64,000 nt of DNA from Actinacidiphila alni (GCF_900112845.1 NZ_FONG01000012.1:62001-126000); one strand, 5' to 3'. Shown: positions 24,050 through 33,026, counted from the first letter of the stretch. Translations and numbers: made by a program. The notes: generated by a model from the sequence alone, not told the origin.

Positions 24050-25654
24050 CTAGCTCCGCACCCTTTCGCCGGCCGAGACGATCTGCGAATCCAGCGGACG
24101 CGGATCACCGTCACCCCACGAGATGCCCTGGAGGTGCGTGGTGCGGAGTCCCGCGTAGTTCAGCTCTCCGTACGGTCCGCCGGTCAGGCCGTTGCCGCCG
24201 TGGGTGGAGAGGATGGAGTTGAACCCGATGTGCGAGTCGTTGACCTTGAGCAGACCGCCGTTGGTCACGCCGTCGGCGAACCGGTGGGCGGTCTCCTCGT
24301 CGGCGGTCCACACCGAATTGCGCAGCCCGTACTTGTTGGCGTTGAGGAAGTCGATGATCTCCTCGAGCAGCGCCTCGTCGTCCGTGGTCGCCTCCGGGAC
24401 CACGACCGGCAGCAGCGGGAAGAAGGTCTCCTCGCGGACGCAGGACAGGTCCCGCGAATCGGTGAGGCCGTCCACCCTGACCACCGTCGGCAGGCAGAAC
24501 ATTCCGGTGCTGGACGTCTCGCCGTCCACGTCGACGCGCTTGCCGCCGATGAGGACCCGGGCGCCCTTGGTCTCCGCCTCCGACAGGAAGTCGAAGAAGC
24601 CGTCGACCTTCAGCACGGGGCTGAGCAGGATCTCCGGATTCTCCGGATAGCCGGGCTGGATGTCCGCCACCCGCGCCACGAAGATCTCGAGGAAGCGGTC
24701 GGCGACGTCCGGGTGCACGATGGCGTACTTGGGCACCATGCAGATCTGGCTGGAGCCGTAGAACGACTCCTCCAGCGCCCGGGCGGCGGCCTCCAGGTCC
24801 GCGTCCTTCCAGACCACGAAGCCGTCGTTGCCCGCGAGTTCGAGGATCGCCTTCTTGCCGTTGCGCAGGCACTCCTCGCCGAGCTTGAGGCCGGCCGCGC
24901 TGTCACCGAAGAACATGATGTCGTCGACCAGCGGGCTGGCCAGCCAGGTGCGCAGCACCTGTTCGGTGTGGCCGCAGATGATGTTCAGCGTTCCGGAGGG
25001 GGCGCCGTGCTTCTCCAGGATCGGCGCCAGGATCTCGCGGTAGACGAAGAACACGCTCAGCGGTGTGGTGCGCGGCGCCTTGACGACGAGCGCGTTGCCC
25101 GCCAGCAGGGCGAGCACGCCCAGCGTGGAGTTGGAACCCGCCGCGTTCTGCGGGGGGTTGACGCACACCACGCCGTCCGGCTTGCGGATGAGTTCGAGCT
25201 TGTTGCCGGCCGGGGCGAACTCCTGGTGGAGCTGGCTCTCGTACCAGCGGACCGTCGGCTCGTCGCAGCAGCGCAGCATGCCGCTGACTTCCCACTGGGC
25301 GAGCCGGCGCGGGTGCCCCTCGGCGATCAGGATGTCGATGAGTTCCTCTGCCCTTTCGGCCAGCGTCGCGTTGAACTCAAGGACGATCTGGCTGCGGGTC
25401 TCCAGCGGGAGGAGCCGGAAGGTCCGGCTCGCCCTGCGGGCCGCTTCCAGCGCCCGGTCGTTGTCCTCAGGGGCACCCACCGCACACCGGGCGACGACGT
25501 TCTCGGTCGACTCCACCGGCCGGCCGAGTTCGAGGGCCCGCTTGAGGTTGAAGGCGGGCCGGTTCTCTTTCAAGTACGCCGAGGCGCGCAGGACATACGT
25601 CCAGCGGGTGCCCTCGACGTCCTTGCCGTCGATGTACTGGGGGTAGGACCTCAT
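24050..25654 (-). CDS. Aldehyde dehydrogenase family protein
   Basis: A 534-residue ALDH-fold enzyme. Catalytic Cys305 lies in GSSQICMVPKY, the general base Glu272 in LELAGND, and the cofactor Lys192 in VVKAPRTTP. The Asn region is NPPQNAAGSNS rather than the usual PWNFP, and the Cys loop lacks the common GQxC spacing, so the enzyme is divergent within the family. It may make or use an acid or thioester for the adenylating ligase. Its ATG overlaps the stop of the TrpB-like gene (ATGA), so it is the second gene of the operon. Confidence 0.87.
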   Translation of the reverse strand: MRSYPQYIDGKDVEGTRWTYVLRASAYLKENRPAFNLKRALELGRPVESTENVVARCAVGAPEDNDRALEAARRASRTFRLLPLETRSQIVLEFNATLAERAEELIDILIAEGHPRRLAQWEVSGMLRCCDEPTVRWYESQLHQEFAPAGNKLELIRKPDGVVCVNPPQNAAGSNSTLGVLALLAGNALVVKAPRTTPLSVFFVYREILAPILEKHGAPSGTLNIICGHTEQVLRTWLASPLVDDIMFFGDSAAGLKLGEECLRNGKKAILELAGNDGFVVWKDADLEAAARALEESFYGSSQICMVPKYAIVHPDVADRFLEIFVARVADIQPGYPENPEILLSPVLKVDGFFDFLSEAETKGARVLIGGKRVDVDGETSSTGMFCLPTVVRVDGLTDSRDLSCVREETFFPLLPVVVPEATTDDEALLEEIIDFLNANKYGLRNSVWTADEETAHRFADGVTNGGLLKVNDSHIGFNSILSTHGGNGLTGGPYGELNYAGLRTTHLQGISWGDGDPRPLDSQIVSAGERVRS

Positions 25655-27018
25655 GCCTTGAGGCCCTCCACCATGCTGGGCGTGGGGGCGACGAAGTCTT
25701 CCTTCTCCACGTCGCGCAGCAGGCCGTCGTTGTAGCGGCCGTACGCGCCCAGGTCCAGCAGGCCGTGGCCGCTGTAGTTGAACACGATGGTGGCCTCGCG
25801 CCCGGTCCGCTTGCACTCCAGGGCCTTGTCGATGACCGCACGGATGGCGTGCGAGGTCTCCGGCGCCGGGAGGTAGCCCTGCAGCTTCGCGAACGTCGTG
25901 CCGGCGTCGAAGACCGACACCTGCCCGTACGCCTCGGCGTCGAGCAGCCCCTCGTGCCGCATGAGACCCACGATCGGGGCACAACCGTGGTAGCGCAGGC
26001 CGCCGGCGTGGATGGGCGGCGGCACGAACTCGTGGCCGAGGGTGTAGGTGTGCACACCGGGGCCGCGGCCGTTGGAGTCGGCCCAGTCCAGCCGGTACTC
26101 GCCGTAGGTCAGCGGCGCGCACGCCTCCGGCTCCGCGGCGAGGATGGTGATGTCGGCCCCGTTGAGCTTGTCCTCGACGAAGGGCGAGGCGAAGCCGCTG
26201 AGGTTGGAGCCGCAGCCGACCGACGCGATCAGGTAGTCGGGGGTGCGGCCGATCATCCGGAGCTGCTCCTTGAGCTCCAGACCGATCACCGAGTGGTGCA
26301 GCAGGCAGTGGTTGGAAAAGGCGCCGACCGCGAAGCGGGTGCCCTCGTCCGCGTCCACGCACTCCAGCGCCTCGCTGACCGCGGTGGCCTCGCTGCCGGG
26401 GTGGTCGGGGTACTCCGCGAGGAGCTTGCGGCCGTACTCCGTGGTGTCGCCCGGGCTGGGCCGCACCTCGGCGCCGTAGGTCTCCATCAGATTGCGGCGG
26501 TACGGCTTGTTGTGGAAGCTCGCCCGCACCATGAAGACGGTGAGGTCGAGTCCGAAGATCTGGCACGCGATGGCCAGGGCGCTGCCCCACTGGCCGGCGC
26601 CGGTGTCGGTGACCAGCCGGGTGTGGCCGTCACGCTTGGCGTAGTACGCCTGCGCCAGTGCCGAGTTGAGCTTGTGACTGCCGCTGGGCGAGGTCGCCTC
26701 GTACTTGAACCAGATCTGCGCCGGGGTGCCCAGCTCCCGCTCCAGCGCGACGGCGCGGATCAGCGGGGTGGGGCGCCAGAGCTTGTACGCCTCGCGCACC
26801 GGCTCGGGGATGGTGATCCAGCGCTCGAGCGAGGTCTCCTGCGCGGCCATCGACTTGACGAACAGGCGCTCCAGCCACTCCCTGGTGACCTTCTTGCCGG
26901 TCGAGTTGTCGATGTACTCCTCGGGCAACCGGGGAAGATCCGGGATGACGTTGTACCAGCGGGTCGGAATCTTATCGACCGGAAGGTCGACACGGTCGAT
27001 TAAGCCGAGAGGCTTCAT
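25651..27018 (-). CDS. TrpB2-like PLP-dependent beta-subunit homologue, Glu-to-Asp variant
   Basis: A 455-residue fold-type II PLP enzyme of the TrpB2 branch of tryptophan synthase beta subunits. PLP Lys116 lies in SGSHKLN, the phosphate-binding loop is GCGSNLSG, and the N-terminal extension is typical of TrpB2. The catalytic Glu of TETGAGQWG is Asp138 here (VTDTGAGQWG). No trpA or other trp gene is near. I infer beta-replacement of serine with a nucleophile other than indole, or another alpha/beta-elimination. It is the first gene of the operon; codon 6 is TTA (27001-27003), predicting bldA dependence. GGGGA lies nine bases before the ATG. Confidence 0.87.
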   Translation of the reverse strand: MKPLGLIDRVDLPVDKIPTRWYNVIPDLPRLPEEYIDNSTGKKVTREWLERLFVKSMAAQETSLERWITIPEPVREAYKLWRPTPLIRAVALERELGTPAQIWFKYEATSPSGSHKLNSALAQAYYAKRDGHTRLVTDTGAGQWGSALAIACQIFGLDLTVFMVRASFHNKPYRRNLMETYGAEVRPSPGDTTEYGRKLLAEYPDHPGSEATAVSEALECVDADEGTRFAVGAFSNHCLLHHSVIGLELKEQLRMIGRTPDYLIASVGCGSNLSGFASPFVEDKLNGADITILAAEPEACAPLTYGEYRLDWADSNGRGPGVHTYTLGHEFVPPPIHAGGLRYHGCAPIVGLMRHEGLLDAEAYGQVSVFDAGTTFAKLQGYLPAPETSHAIRAVIDKALECKRTGREATIVFNYSGHGLLDLGAYGRYNDGLLRDVEKEDFVAPTPSMVEGLKA

Positions 27019-27836
27019 ACCTTGCGTCCCCTTAAGAGCGTGGTTGCGGACGAAATGCAGGACACTCGTACGGACCTGTACATGCCTGACCGGGCCGGCA
27101 CTCCCCCGTGAGGAATTGTTTTCCGGCATGGCAAAGCCAGGCATTGAGCTTTTTTGGGTGCGAAAATCTCGACGCGCTGAGCATGGAGACGTGCCTCGGC
27201 ACAACGATTACGCGGTGCCTTGGCTGTGCTTCAGGCTCCGGTCGAGGTCACGAGTTGTGCGAGATCACGAAAAGCGGTGAGTTGGCTCTGGCCGAACTGC
27301 GGCCGCGGTGAAGAAGTCGGCTGGGATCGACCGGCTCGTGCGGTTCCTGCGGATCCGTTCCAGCGGGCCCTGATTGCCGGGACGTCCGCGCTTCACCGGC
27401 CGAAGGGCCTGGTGGAGCAGGATCGATCAACCGTGCGCGAGAGGCCAACCCTGTGTCGGACCTCGAATATTCTCGTGCCAGCACTCGCATACCCCCGTAT
27501 CAGTACTGGAATTGTTCGACAGCCTAGCGTCCGGCTCATCCGATGGCAATAGCATACTGGAGCGCGTCCCGATGACCGGAATCACCGCCGTGACCAGCGC
27601 CTTTTACCGTACGGATCGCAAAATACGCTGGTCACCGTGACACGGCCTCAATGCCGACCAGATCGGGCAAAGTGAATTCCTGTACAGCGGGGCGTGACAC
27701 GGGTCTCACCCTGCTGTTCATCCGGTCCCGCGGACCCCGGACGCGGAGCGGCGGCGGACCCCGTTCGGGGTCCGCCGCCGCTCGGACGGTGCGGGTGGTG
27801 CCGGTCGGCGCCGACCGGTGCCGGCGGGTGCCGTAC
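27019..27836. other. Intergenic region upstream of the 13-gene operon
   Basis: These 818 bases separate the first operon gene from the exporter gene. GC is visibly lower in two patches (27110-27190 and 27460-27640), as expected for regulatory DNA. I see no convincing CDS; short open frames here have no start context or recognisable protein. No promoter hexamers stand out clearly. A strong hairpin at 27746-27783 closes the exporter gene. Confidence 0.5.
27746..27783 (-). terminator. Strong terminator after exporter gene
   Basis: Perfect 17-bp stem (27746-27762 with 27767-27783) with a GTTC loop, 53 bases beyond the stop of the minus-strand MFS gene. It should separate exporter transcription from the biosynthetic operon. 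Confidence 0.75.
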
Positions 27837-29453
27837 CTAGTGCTGCGCGGCCGGCGTCGCCTTGTCGAGGGAGGCCGGCTCGGCGCCGGGCTCCGGCAGC
27901 TCCGGCGGGATGCCGGTGAGCGCGCTCTCGTGCAGGTCCTTCTGGCGCAGCGTCAGCGCCGCGATGATGGCCGCCGCGAAGGCGAAGACCGCGCACAGCG
28001 TCATGGCGTCGTGGAAGCCCGTGGTGAACGCCTCGCGCCCGGCGTTGAGCACCTGGTCGGCCAGGCCCGGGCCCGCCGAGTGCGCGGCCTCGTCGATGCT
28101 GCCCGCGCTGACGGCGTGGGCGATCTGGTCGCTCTGCGCGTCGGTGAGCTTGGCGGCGGCGTCGGAGCCCTTGAAGGCGCTGGTGACGTGGTTCTCGAAG
28201 AACGCGCCGGCCACCGCGATGCCCAGGGCCGTGCCGACCTGCTGGAACGTCTCGCTGATACCGGAGGCGACACCGGCCTTGGCCGGTTCCGCGACACCGA
28301 TGGCGAGCGCCGCACGGGTCGGGTTGAACAGGCCGAAGGCGAAGCCGATCACCACCAGGGCCGGGATCAGCGAGGTCCAGCTGTCGTCGGCGTGGCTGAG
28401 GTGCAGCAGCAACAGACCCACGCCCAGGGCGAGTTGGGAGGTCGCCACGATGATCTTGAAGGGCACCTTGCCGATCAGGCCGCCGGCCATGGCGCCGAAG
28501 AAGAACATCGCCAGTGTCAGCGGCAGGAAGCGCAGGCCCGCGGACCAGGCGGAGGCGCCCTCGACGCTCTGCAGATAGGTCGTGACCAGGAAGATCGGCG
28601 GCAGACCCGCGGCGTTGGCCAGGAAGGTCGCGCCGGACACGCCCAGGAAGGTGCGGTTGCGGAACAACTGGGTGTCGAACATCGCGTGTTCGCCACGCTT
28701 GCGAGCCACCGCGACGAAGACGGCCAGGAAGACCGCGGCCACCACGTACAGCGCGATGTTGGTGCCGGAGTACCAGCCGTCGGTGTTGCCGCGAATGATG
28801 GCCAGCACCAGCGCGGCCAGCGACAGCGTGAAGGACACCATGCCCGCGAAGTCCGGCGGCGCGGCGCTCGGCAGCCGCGACTCGCGCACGTTGCGCAGCG
28901 CGATCAGCACGGTGACCAGGCCGATCGGCACATTGAGGTAGAAGATCCAGCGCCAGCCGGGGCCGTTGGTGAGCGCGCCGCCGATCAGCGGTCCGGTGGC
29001 GACGGCGAGACCGACCGCGGCGCCGAACGCGCTGAATGCGGTGGCGCGTTCCTTGCCGCGGAACTCGTGTCCGAGCAGTGCGGGACCGACCGCGAACATG
29101 ATGGCGCCGCCGACGCCCTGCACACCGCGGCTGACATTCAGAACACCGATATCCCCGGCCAATCCGCAGGCGAGCGACGCCGCGGTGAAGATGACCAGAC
29201 CGATCAGGAAGAGGCGCTTGCGACCGGTACGGTCCGCCACGGAACCGGCGGTGACCAGGAATGCGGCAAGGGTCAGCGCGTAGGCGTCGAACACCCACTG
29301 CATGTCGCTGAAGCTGGCGTTCAGCGAATCATGAATGCCGGGCAGGGCCACCGAGATCACGCTCAGGTCGAGCATGAGCATGAATGTCCCGATGGATACC
29401 ACTGCCAGCGTCCACCACCTTAAAGCGGCGGGGGGATGGGTCGTTTCGGTCAT
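27837..29453 (-). CDS. DHA2-type (14-TM) MFS drug exporter
   Basis: A 538-residue major facilitator of the EmrB/QacA family. The motifs are WVFDAYALTLAAFLVTAGSVADRTGRKR (read in two parts: helix 2 and motif A), the helix-5 region GPLIGGALTNGPGWRWIFYLNVPIGL, and 14 predicted membrane spans. Such pumps commonly export the product of a neighbouring cluster. Codon 11 is TTA (29421-29423), the same rare codon found in two operon genes, which ties the pump to the cluster. It is transcribed in the same direction as the operon but from its own promoter. Confidence 0.93.
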   Translation of the reverse strand: MTETTHPPAALRWWTLAVVSIGTFMLMLDLSVISVALPGIHDSLNASFSDMQWVFDAYALTLAAFLVTAGSVADRTGRKRLFLIGLVIFTAASLACGLAGDIGVLNVSRGVQGVGGAIMFAVGPALLGHEFRGKERATAFSAFGAAVGLAVATGPLIGGALTNGPGWRWIFYLNVPIGLVTVLIALRNVRESRLPSAAPPDFAGMVSFTLSLAALVLAIIRGNTDGWYSGTNIALYVVAAVFLAVFVAVARKRGEHAMFDTQLFRNRTFLGVSGATFLANAAGLPPIFLVTTYLQSVEGASAWSAGLRFLPLTLAMFFFGAMAGGLIGKVPFKIIVATSQLALGVGLLLLHLSHADDSWTSLIPALVVIGFAFGLFNPTRAALAIGVAEPAKAGVASGISETFQQVGTALGIAVAGAFFENHVTSAFKGSDAAAKLTDAQSDQIAHAVSAGSIDEAAHSAGPGLADQVLNAGREAFTTGFHDAMTLCAVFAFAAAIIAALTLRQKDLHESALTGIPPELPEPGAEPASLDKATPAAQH

Positions 29454-29788
29454 GCCGACTCCATAGTGGTAGAAGATCGCCCTGCCGGACGAACCGGGCC
29501 GCTGACTGTGCCGTCAAGAACGCTTCTCCGCCGAGGCGGCACCGTCGGCTCTGCCGACGGTGTACCGTGCTCGCCGATGATCGCGGTCGGTGCCGGTGCC
29601 GTCAATTGCCCTCATGGTGGTCTGAGAGACTATGTGTACAGCGTATACCCTCTCGGTGGGCGCGCGCATCCCCGGCAAGGTGTACGTCAGATGTCCACGG
29701 TGTCTACGCGGCGTCCGGACAACGGACGGGCAACGTACGGGCACACCTCGGCGCATATGCCGGTCGGCGCGCAAAGACGGCGCCATTT
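29454..29788. other. Promoter region of the exporter
   Basis: 335 bases with no supported gene. It contains a near-dyad GTGTACAGCGTATAC at 29634-29648, which could be an operator of a repressor controlling the exporter, and another AT-richer patch near 29780-29830. No regulator gene adjoins it. Confidence 0.4.
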
Positions 29789-31483
29789 TTATCGGCAACT
29801 GGCGTGAGCGCGACGGTATATGGTGTATAGGCGATAGTCGCCGGCGGCCGGTGCGGTGATCCGGGTCCAGCGGCCCGCGGGCCGTACGCAGGCGCCGGGC
29901 GCCCGCAGCCACGGCGACCACACCACCTTGACGACGGTGCTGCCCGCGGCGGGCAGCCGTACGGTCAACTCCGCCTCGCCGGCCCGCCGTACGCTCGCGG
30001 GCGCGGTGGCCATCGGCGCCGGGCGGGCCACCGCGAAGACGGTCCAGTACGCGTCGTGCCAGACCGGCCGCAGCCAGCCGGGGCGGGCCGCGGGGGCCAG
30101 CAGCGCGGCCTCCGCCCTGCCGGGTCCGTCCAGCAGGCCGTGGGGCAGCACGACGTACGCCACCGCCCATTCGTCCAGCCACTCGCGGTAGGCGGCCGCC
30201 GAAAACGTCCCGTCGTAGAACAACCGGCCGCGCTCGACGTCGAGTTGACGGTTCCAGCCGCGGGCGGTCTGGACGACTCCGGCGAAGACCGTCGACTCCC
30301 GGTGGTTGCGGGCCGGGACGACCTCGACGCGGTGCCGGTCGGCGTGCAGCCGGCGCAGTGCGCCGGTGACGCCGTCGGTGTGCGTGGCCCAGCCGGGCAC
30401 GGGCACGGAGACTCGCAGGTCGCCGACGGTCTTGTCGAGCAGCCAGTAGCCGTTGTCACCGAGGGCGGCGGCCAGGACGGCGACAAGCACGGCGCCGGTC
30501 GCCAGGGGCCCGCGCACGCCCGGACGGCGGGTGAACAGCCTTCTCTCCCGCCGCCATTGGTCCCAGCGCTCGCTCAACGCGGCGGCCAGCAGCGGGAGTC
30601 CGGCGATCCCGGCGAGCCGCTCGACATTGGTGCCGACCGGTGAGTCGACGCACGCGGTGAGCACCGTGCCGAGCGCGTACGCGACGGCTCCGGCGCGGAC
30701 CGTGCGCCAGGACCGGGGCGCGGCCACCACCAGCGCGACGGAGGTGACCAGCGGGCAGACCGTCGTTGCCGCACTGATCGGCTGCACGCCCGCGAAGGGG
30801 AAGAGCAGCCACACCGCCCCGAGGACGAGCAGCGGCGGCAGGACGGCCGCCGCGGCGGCCACGGGGCGGCGCGCGGCCAGCAGTCCGGCGCCGGCCACCC
30901 AGAGGAAGAGCGCGGCGACCGGGCTGGCGGCGGCGGTCAGCGCCGCGAGCAGCGCGGCGGCCGCCCAGCGGTCCGGCGCCCTTTGCAGGCGGCGCAGCGC
31001 GAGCAGCCCGAAGGCGACACCGACCGCGAAGGTGGTACGGCCCGAGGCCACGTCGCACCACAGGCACACGGCGCCGAGCAGCGCCGGGAGCACCGGCCGC
31101 CGCACCCCCGACCCGGCGATCAGCGCGGTCATCGCCCAGGTCGCGACCAGCCCGGCCACGACCGAGACGGTGCGCACCCCGGCGTACGCCATCAGCGACG
31201 GGGTCAGCACGCTGTAGTTCATCGTGTGCATGCCGCCGTACCAGGACATGCTGTACGGCGCGCCCGGGTGGCGGTGCGCGAACCCGGCCCAGGCGAGCTG
31301 GGCGGCGAGGTCGTAGCCGCCGGTGGCCAGCAGCCACGCCCACAGCCCGTAGAGCGGCGTCATGACCGCGACGGTCAGCGCCGGCAGTTGCCACGCCGGC
31401 CGCCGCCGGACCGGCTCCACCGTCCTGACCTGCGGCGTCTGCCGCGGCAGCACCGCCGGGAGCACGCTCGACACGTTGTTCAC
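29789..31483 (-). CDS. Polytopic membrane protein, possible GT-C-type
   Basis: A 564-residue membrane protein with about ten hydrophobic helices in its first 370 residues, followed by a soluble C-terminal domain outside the membrane (VEVVPARNHRESTVFAG, REWLDEWAVAYVVLP, RLPAAGSTVVKVVWSPWL). This layout resembles GT-C glycosyltransferase-like or hypothetical integral membrane proteins of Streptomyces, but I see no clear DxD or catalytic motif. The GTG at 31483 is chosen because GGGAAGG lies nine bases upstream; the long open frame above it is not protein-like. It lies 335 bases downstream of the exporter start, and I see no link to that pathway. Confidence 0.78.
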   Translation of the reverse strand: MNNVSSVLPAVLPRQTPQVRTVEPVRRRPAWQLPALTVAVMTPLYGLWAWLLATGGYDLAAQLAWAGFAHRHPGAPYSMSWYGGMHTMNYSVLTPSLMAYAGVRTVSVVAGLVATWAMTALIAGSGVRRPVLPALLGAVCLWCDVASGRTTFAVGVAFGLLALRRLQRAPDRWAAAALLAALTAAASPVAALFLWVAGAGLLAARRPVAAAAAVLPPLLVLGAVWLLFPFAGVQPISAATTVCPLVTSVALVVAAPRSWRTVRAGAVAYALGTVLTACVDSPVGTNVERLAGIAGLPLLAAALSERWDQWRRERRLFTRRPGVRGPLATGAVLVAVLAAALGDNGYWLLDKTVGDLRVSVPVPGWATHTDGVTGALRRLHADRHRVEVVPARNHRESTVFAGVVQTARGWNRQLDVERGRLFYDGTFSAAAYREWLDEWAVAYVVLPHGLLDGPGRAEAALLAPAARPGWLRPVWHDAYWTVFAVARPAPMATAPASVRRAGEAELTVRLPAAGSTVVKVVWSPWLRAPGACVRPAGRWTRITAPAAGDYRLYTIYRRAHASCR

Positions 31484-31780
31484 ACTTGCCGCCTTCCCCT
31501 GGCGCGGGGGTGCGGGGCGGACCAGCAGGGAGTCACCATACTGAGTATGTATACCGAGTATGGTGGGGTCGTGGCCACCCCGCTGTCGTCGTACGAAGTC
31601 GCGGTCACGGGTCAGGACGCGGGCGGCCGCGCCCCGGGTTGCCCCGTGCCCGGGGGCGGCATGACAGCATCGGGAAACGAATCGAAGACGCAGAAGACCT
31701 GGAAGACGTATCGGAGCGGCGTCGGGGACGGGCGGGAGGTGCCCCGACGTGGCGGGCGACCGGAGCGAGAGGCGCACAGC
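31484..31780. other. Divergent promoter region
   Basis: 297 bases between the membrane protein gene and the DUF4032 gene. It contains a direct repeat GAGTATG/GAGTATGG flanking TATACC (31543-31564), an AT-rich island that could hold a -10 element for either gene. No small gene seen. Confidence 0.4.
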
Positions 31781-32992
31781 ATGCCGTTGCAGATCAGGGC
31801 CACCGACGCGGAGCACCCGTCGGCGCTGCTCGACCTGGAGTGGGGCCTGCCGCTGGAGCAGTGGCCGGACAGCTCGCTGGTCAACCTGCCGCGCGGCATC
31901 TCCCGGCACGTCGTGCGCTTCGCGCGGGCCGGCGACGAAGTGGTGGCGATCAAGGAGGTCAGCGAGTGGGCGGCCTCCCGCGAGTACGAGCTGCTGCGCG
32001 ACCTCGACCGGCTCTCCATACCCTCGGTGGACCCGATGGCCGTGGTGACCGGCCGTGTCGCCGCCGACGGCACACCGCTCGAACCCGCCCTGATCACGCG
32101 GCACTTGGGCGGTTCGCTGCCCTACCGTTCGATGTTCGAGACGACGATGCGCCCGGACACCGTCAACCGGCTGCTGGACGCGCTGGCCGTCCTGCTGGTC
32201 CGGCTGCATCTGGTCGGCTTCGCCTGGGGCGACTGCTCGCTGTCCAACACCCTCTTCCGCCGCGACGCGGGCGCCTACGCCGCCTATCTGGTGGACGCCG
32301 AGACCGGGCAGCTCCAGCACGAACTCAGCCGCGGGCAGCGGGACTACGACATCGAGCTGGCCCGGGTGAACATCGCGGGCGAGCTGATGGACCTGGAGGC
32401 GGGCGGTTCACTGCACCCGTCGGTCGACCCGGTGACCTTCGGCGAGGCGATCGTCAAGCGCTACGCGGACCTGTGGCACGAGCTGACCCGCGAGTCGGTC
32501 TACCCGACCAGCAAGCGGCACTACATCGACCGCCGCATCCGCCGGCTCAACGACCTCGGCTTCGACGTCGCCGAGATGCAGATCGAGCGGTCGCCCGAGG
32601 GCGACACCGTGACCTTCCTGCCGAAGGTCGTGGACGCGGGCCACCACCAGCGCCAGCTGCTCCGGCTGACCGGCCTGGACACCGAGGAGAACCAGGCCCG
32701 CAGCCTGCTCAACGACCTGGAGAGCTGGATGGCCGGCCAGGACGACTACGCCCCCGCGGACGGCCTGCCCGCCGCCCGCCCCGAAGTGCTCGCCCACCGC
32801 TGGGTCCGCGACGTCTTCCGCCCCGCCGTCCGCAGCGTCCCGCCCGAACTGCGCGGCCGCGTCGACGCGGCGCAGATCTACCACGAACTCCTGGAACACC
32901 GCTGGTACCTGTCGGAACAGGCCCAGCACGACGTGGGCCTGGAGGCGACGGTGCAGAGCTACATCACCGACGTCCTGCCGCACCGTCCCTGA
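31781..32992 (+). CDS. DUF4032 domain protein (kinase-like fold)
   Basis: A 403-residue cytoplasmic protein with a lipopolysaccharide-kinase-like N-terminal half: ISRHVVRFARAGDEVVAIKE (nucleotide-binding Lys), RLHLVGFAWGDCSLSNTLF (catalytic-loop-like, Asp and Asn present) and YLVDAETG (metal-binding-like Asp). The C-terminal DUF4032 half follows. The family is widespread in actinobacteria without known substrate. The ATG at 31781 begins the conserved LQIRATDAEHP block and has GAGAGG eight bases upstream; longer starts add only low-complexity residues. It is convergent with the IMPDH gene; their ends share the palindrome repeat. Confidence 0.85.
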   Translation: MPLQIRATDAEHPSALLDLEWGLPLEQWPDSSLVNLPRGISRHVVRFARAGDEVVAIKEVSEWAASREYELLRDLDRLSIPSVDPMAVVTGRVAADGTPLEPALITRHLGGSLPYRSMFETTMRPDTVNRLLDALAVLLVRLHLVGFAWGDCSLSNTLFRRDAGAYAAYLVDAETGQLQHELSRGQRDYDIELARVNIAGELMDLEAGGSLHPSVDPVTFGEAIVKRYADLWHELTRESVYPTSKRHYIDRRIRRLNDLGFDVAEMQIERSPEGDTVTFLPKVVDAGHHQRQLLRLTGLDTEENQARSLLNDLESWMAGQDDYAPADGLPAARPEVLAHRWVRDVFRPAVRSVPPELRGRVDAAQIYHELLEHRWYLSEQAQHDVGLEATVQSYITDVLPHRP

Positions 32993-33026
32993 CGACTCGT
33001 CAGGACATCTTCTGACGACTCATCAG
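32989..33026. repeat. Tandem palindrome element, 2 units, 23-nt period
   Basis: Two 15-bp palindromes, CTGACGACTCGTCAG (32989-33003) and CTGACGACTCATCAG (33012-33026, one mismatch), are separated by eight bases. They sit between convergent genes: the first overlaps the DUF4032 stop, the second contains the IMPDH stop. The same unit, spacing and placement recur at 58251-58311. A bidirectional terminator or a mobile intergenic repeat are both possible. Confidence 0.8.

Noticed and set aside
27108-27640. Short plus-strand frames between the operon and the exporter
   Set aside because: No ribosome sites, no recognisable protein, and the region looks like regulatory DNA.
30983-31780. N-terminal extension of the DUF4032 gene
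   Set aside because: The frame is open upstream, but the protein-like sequence and a ribosome site begin only at 31781; the rest is antisense to the membrane protein.
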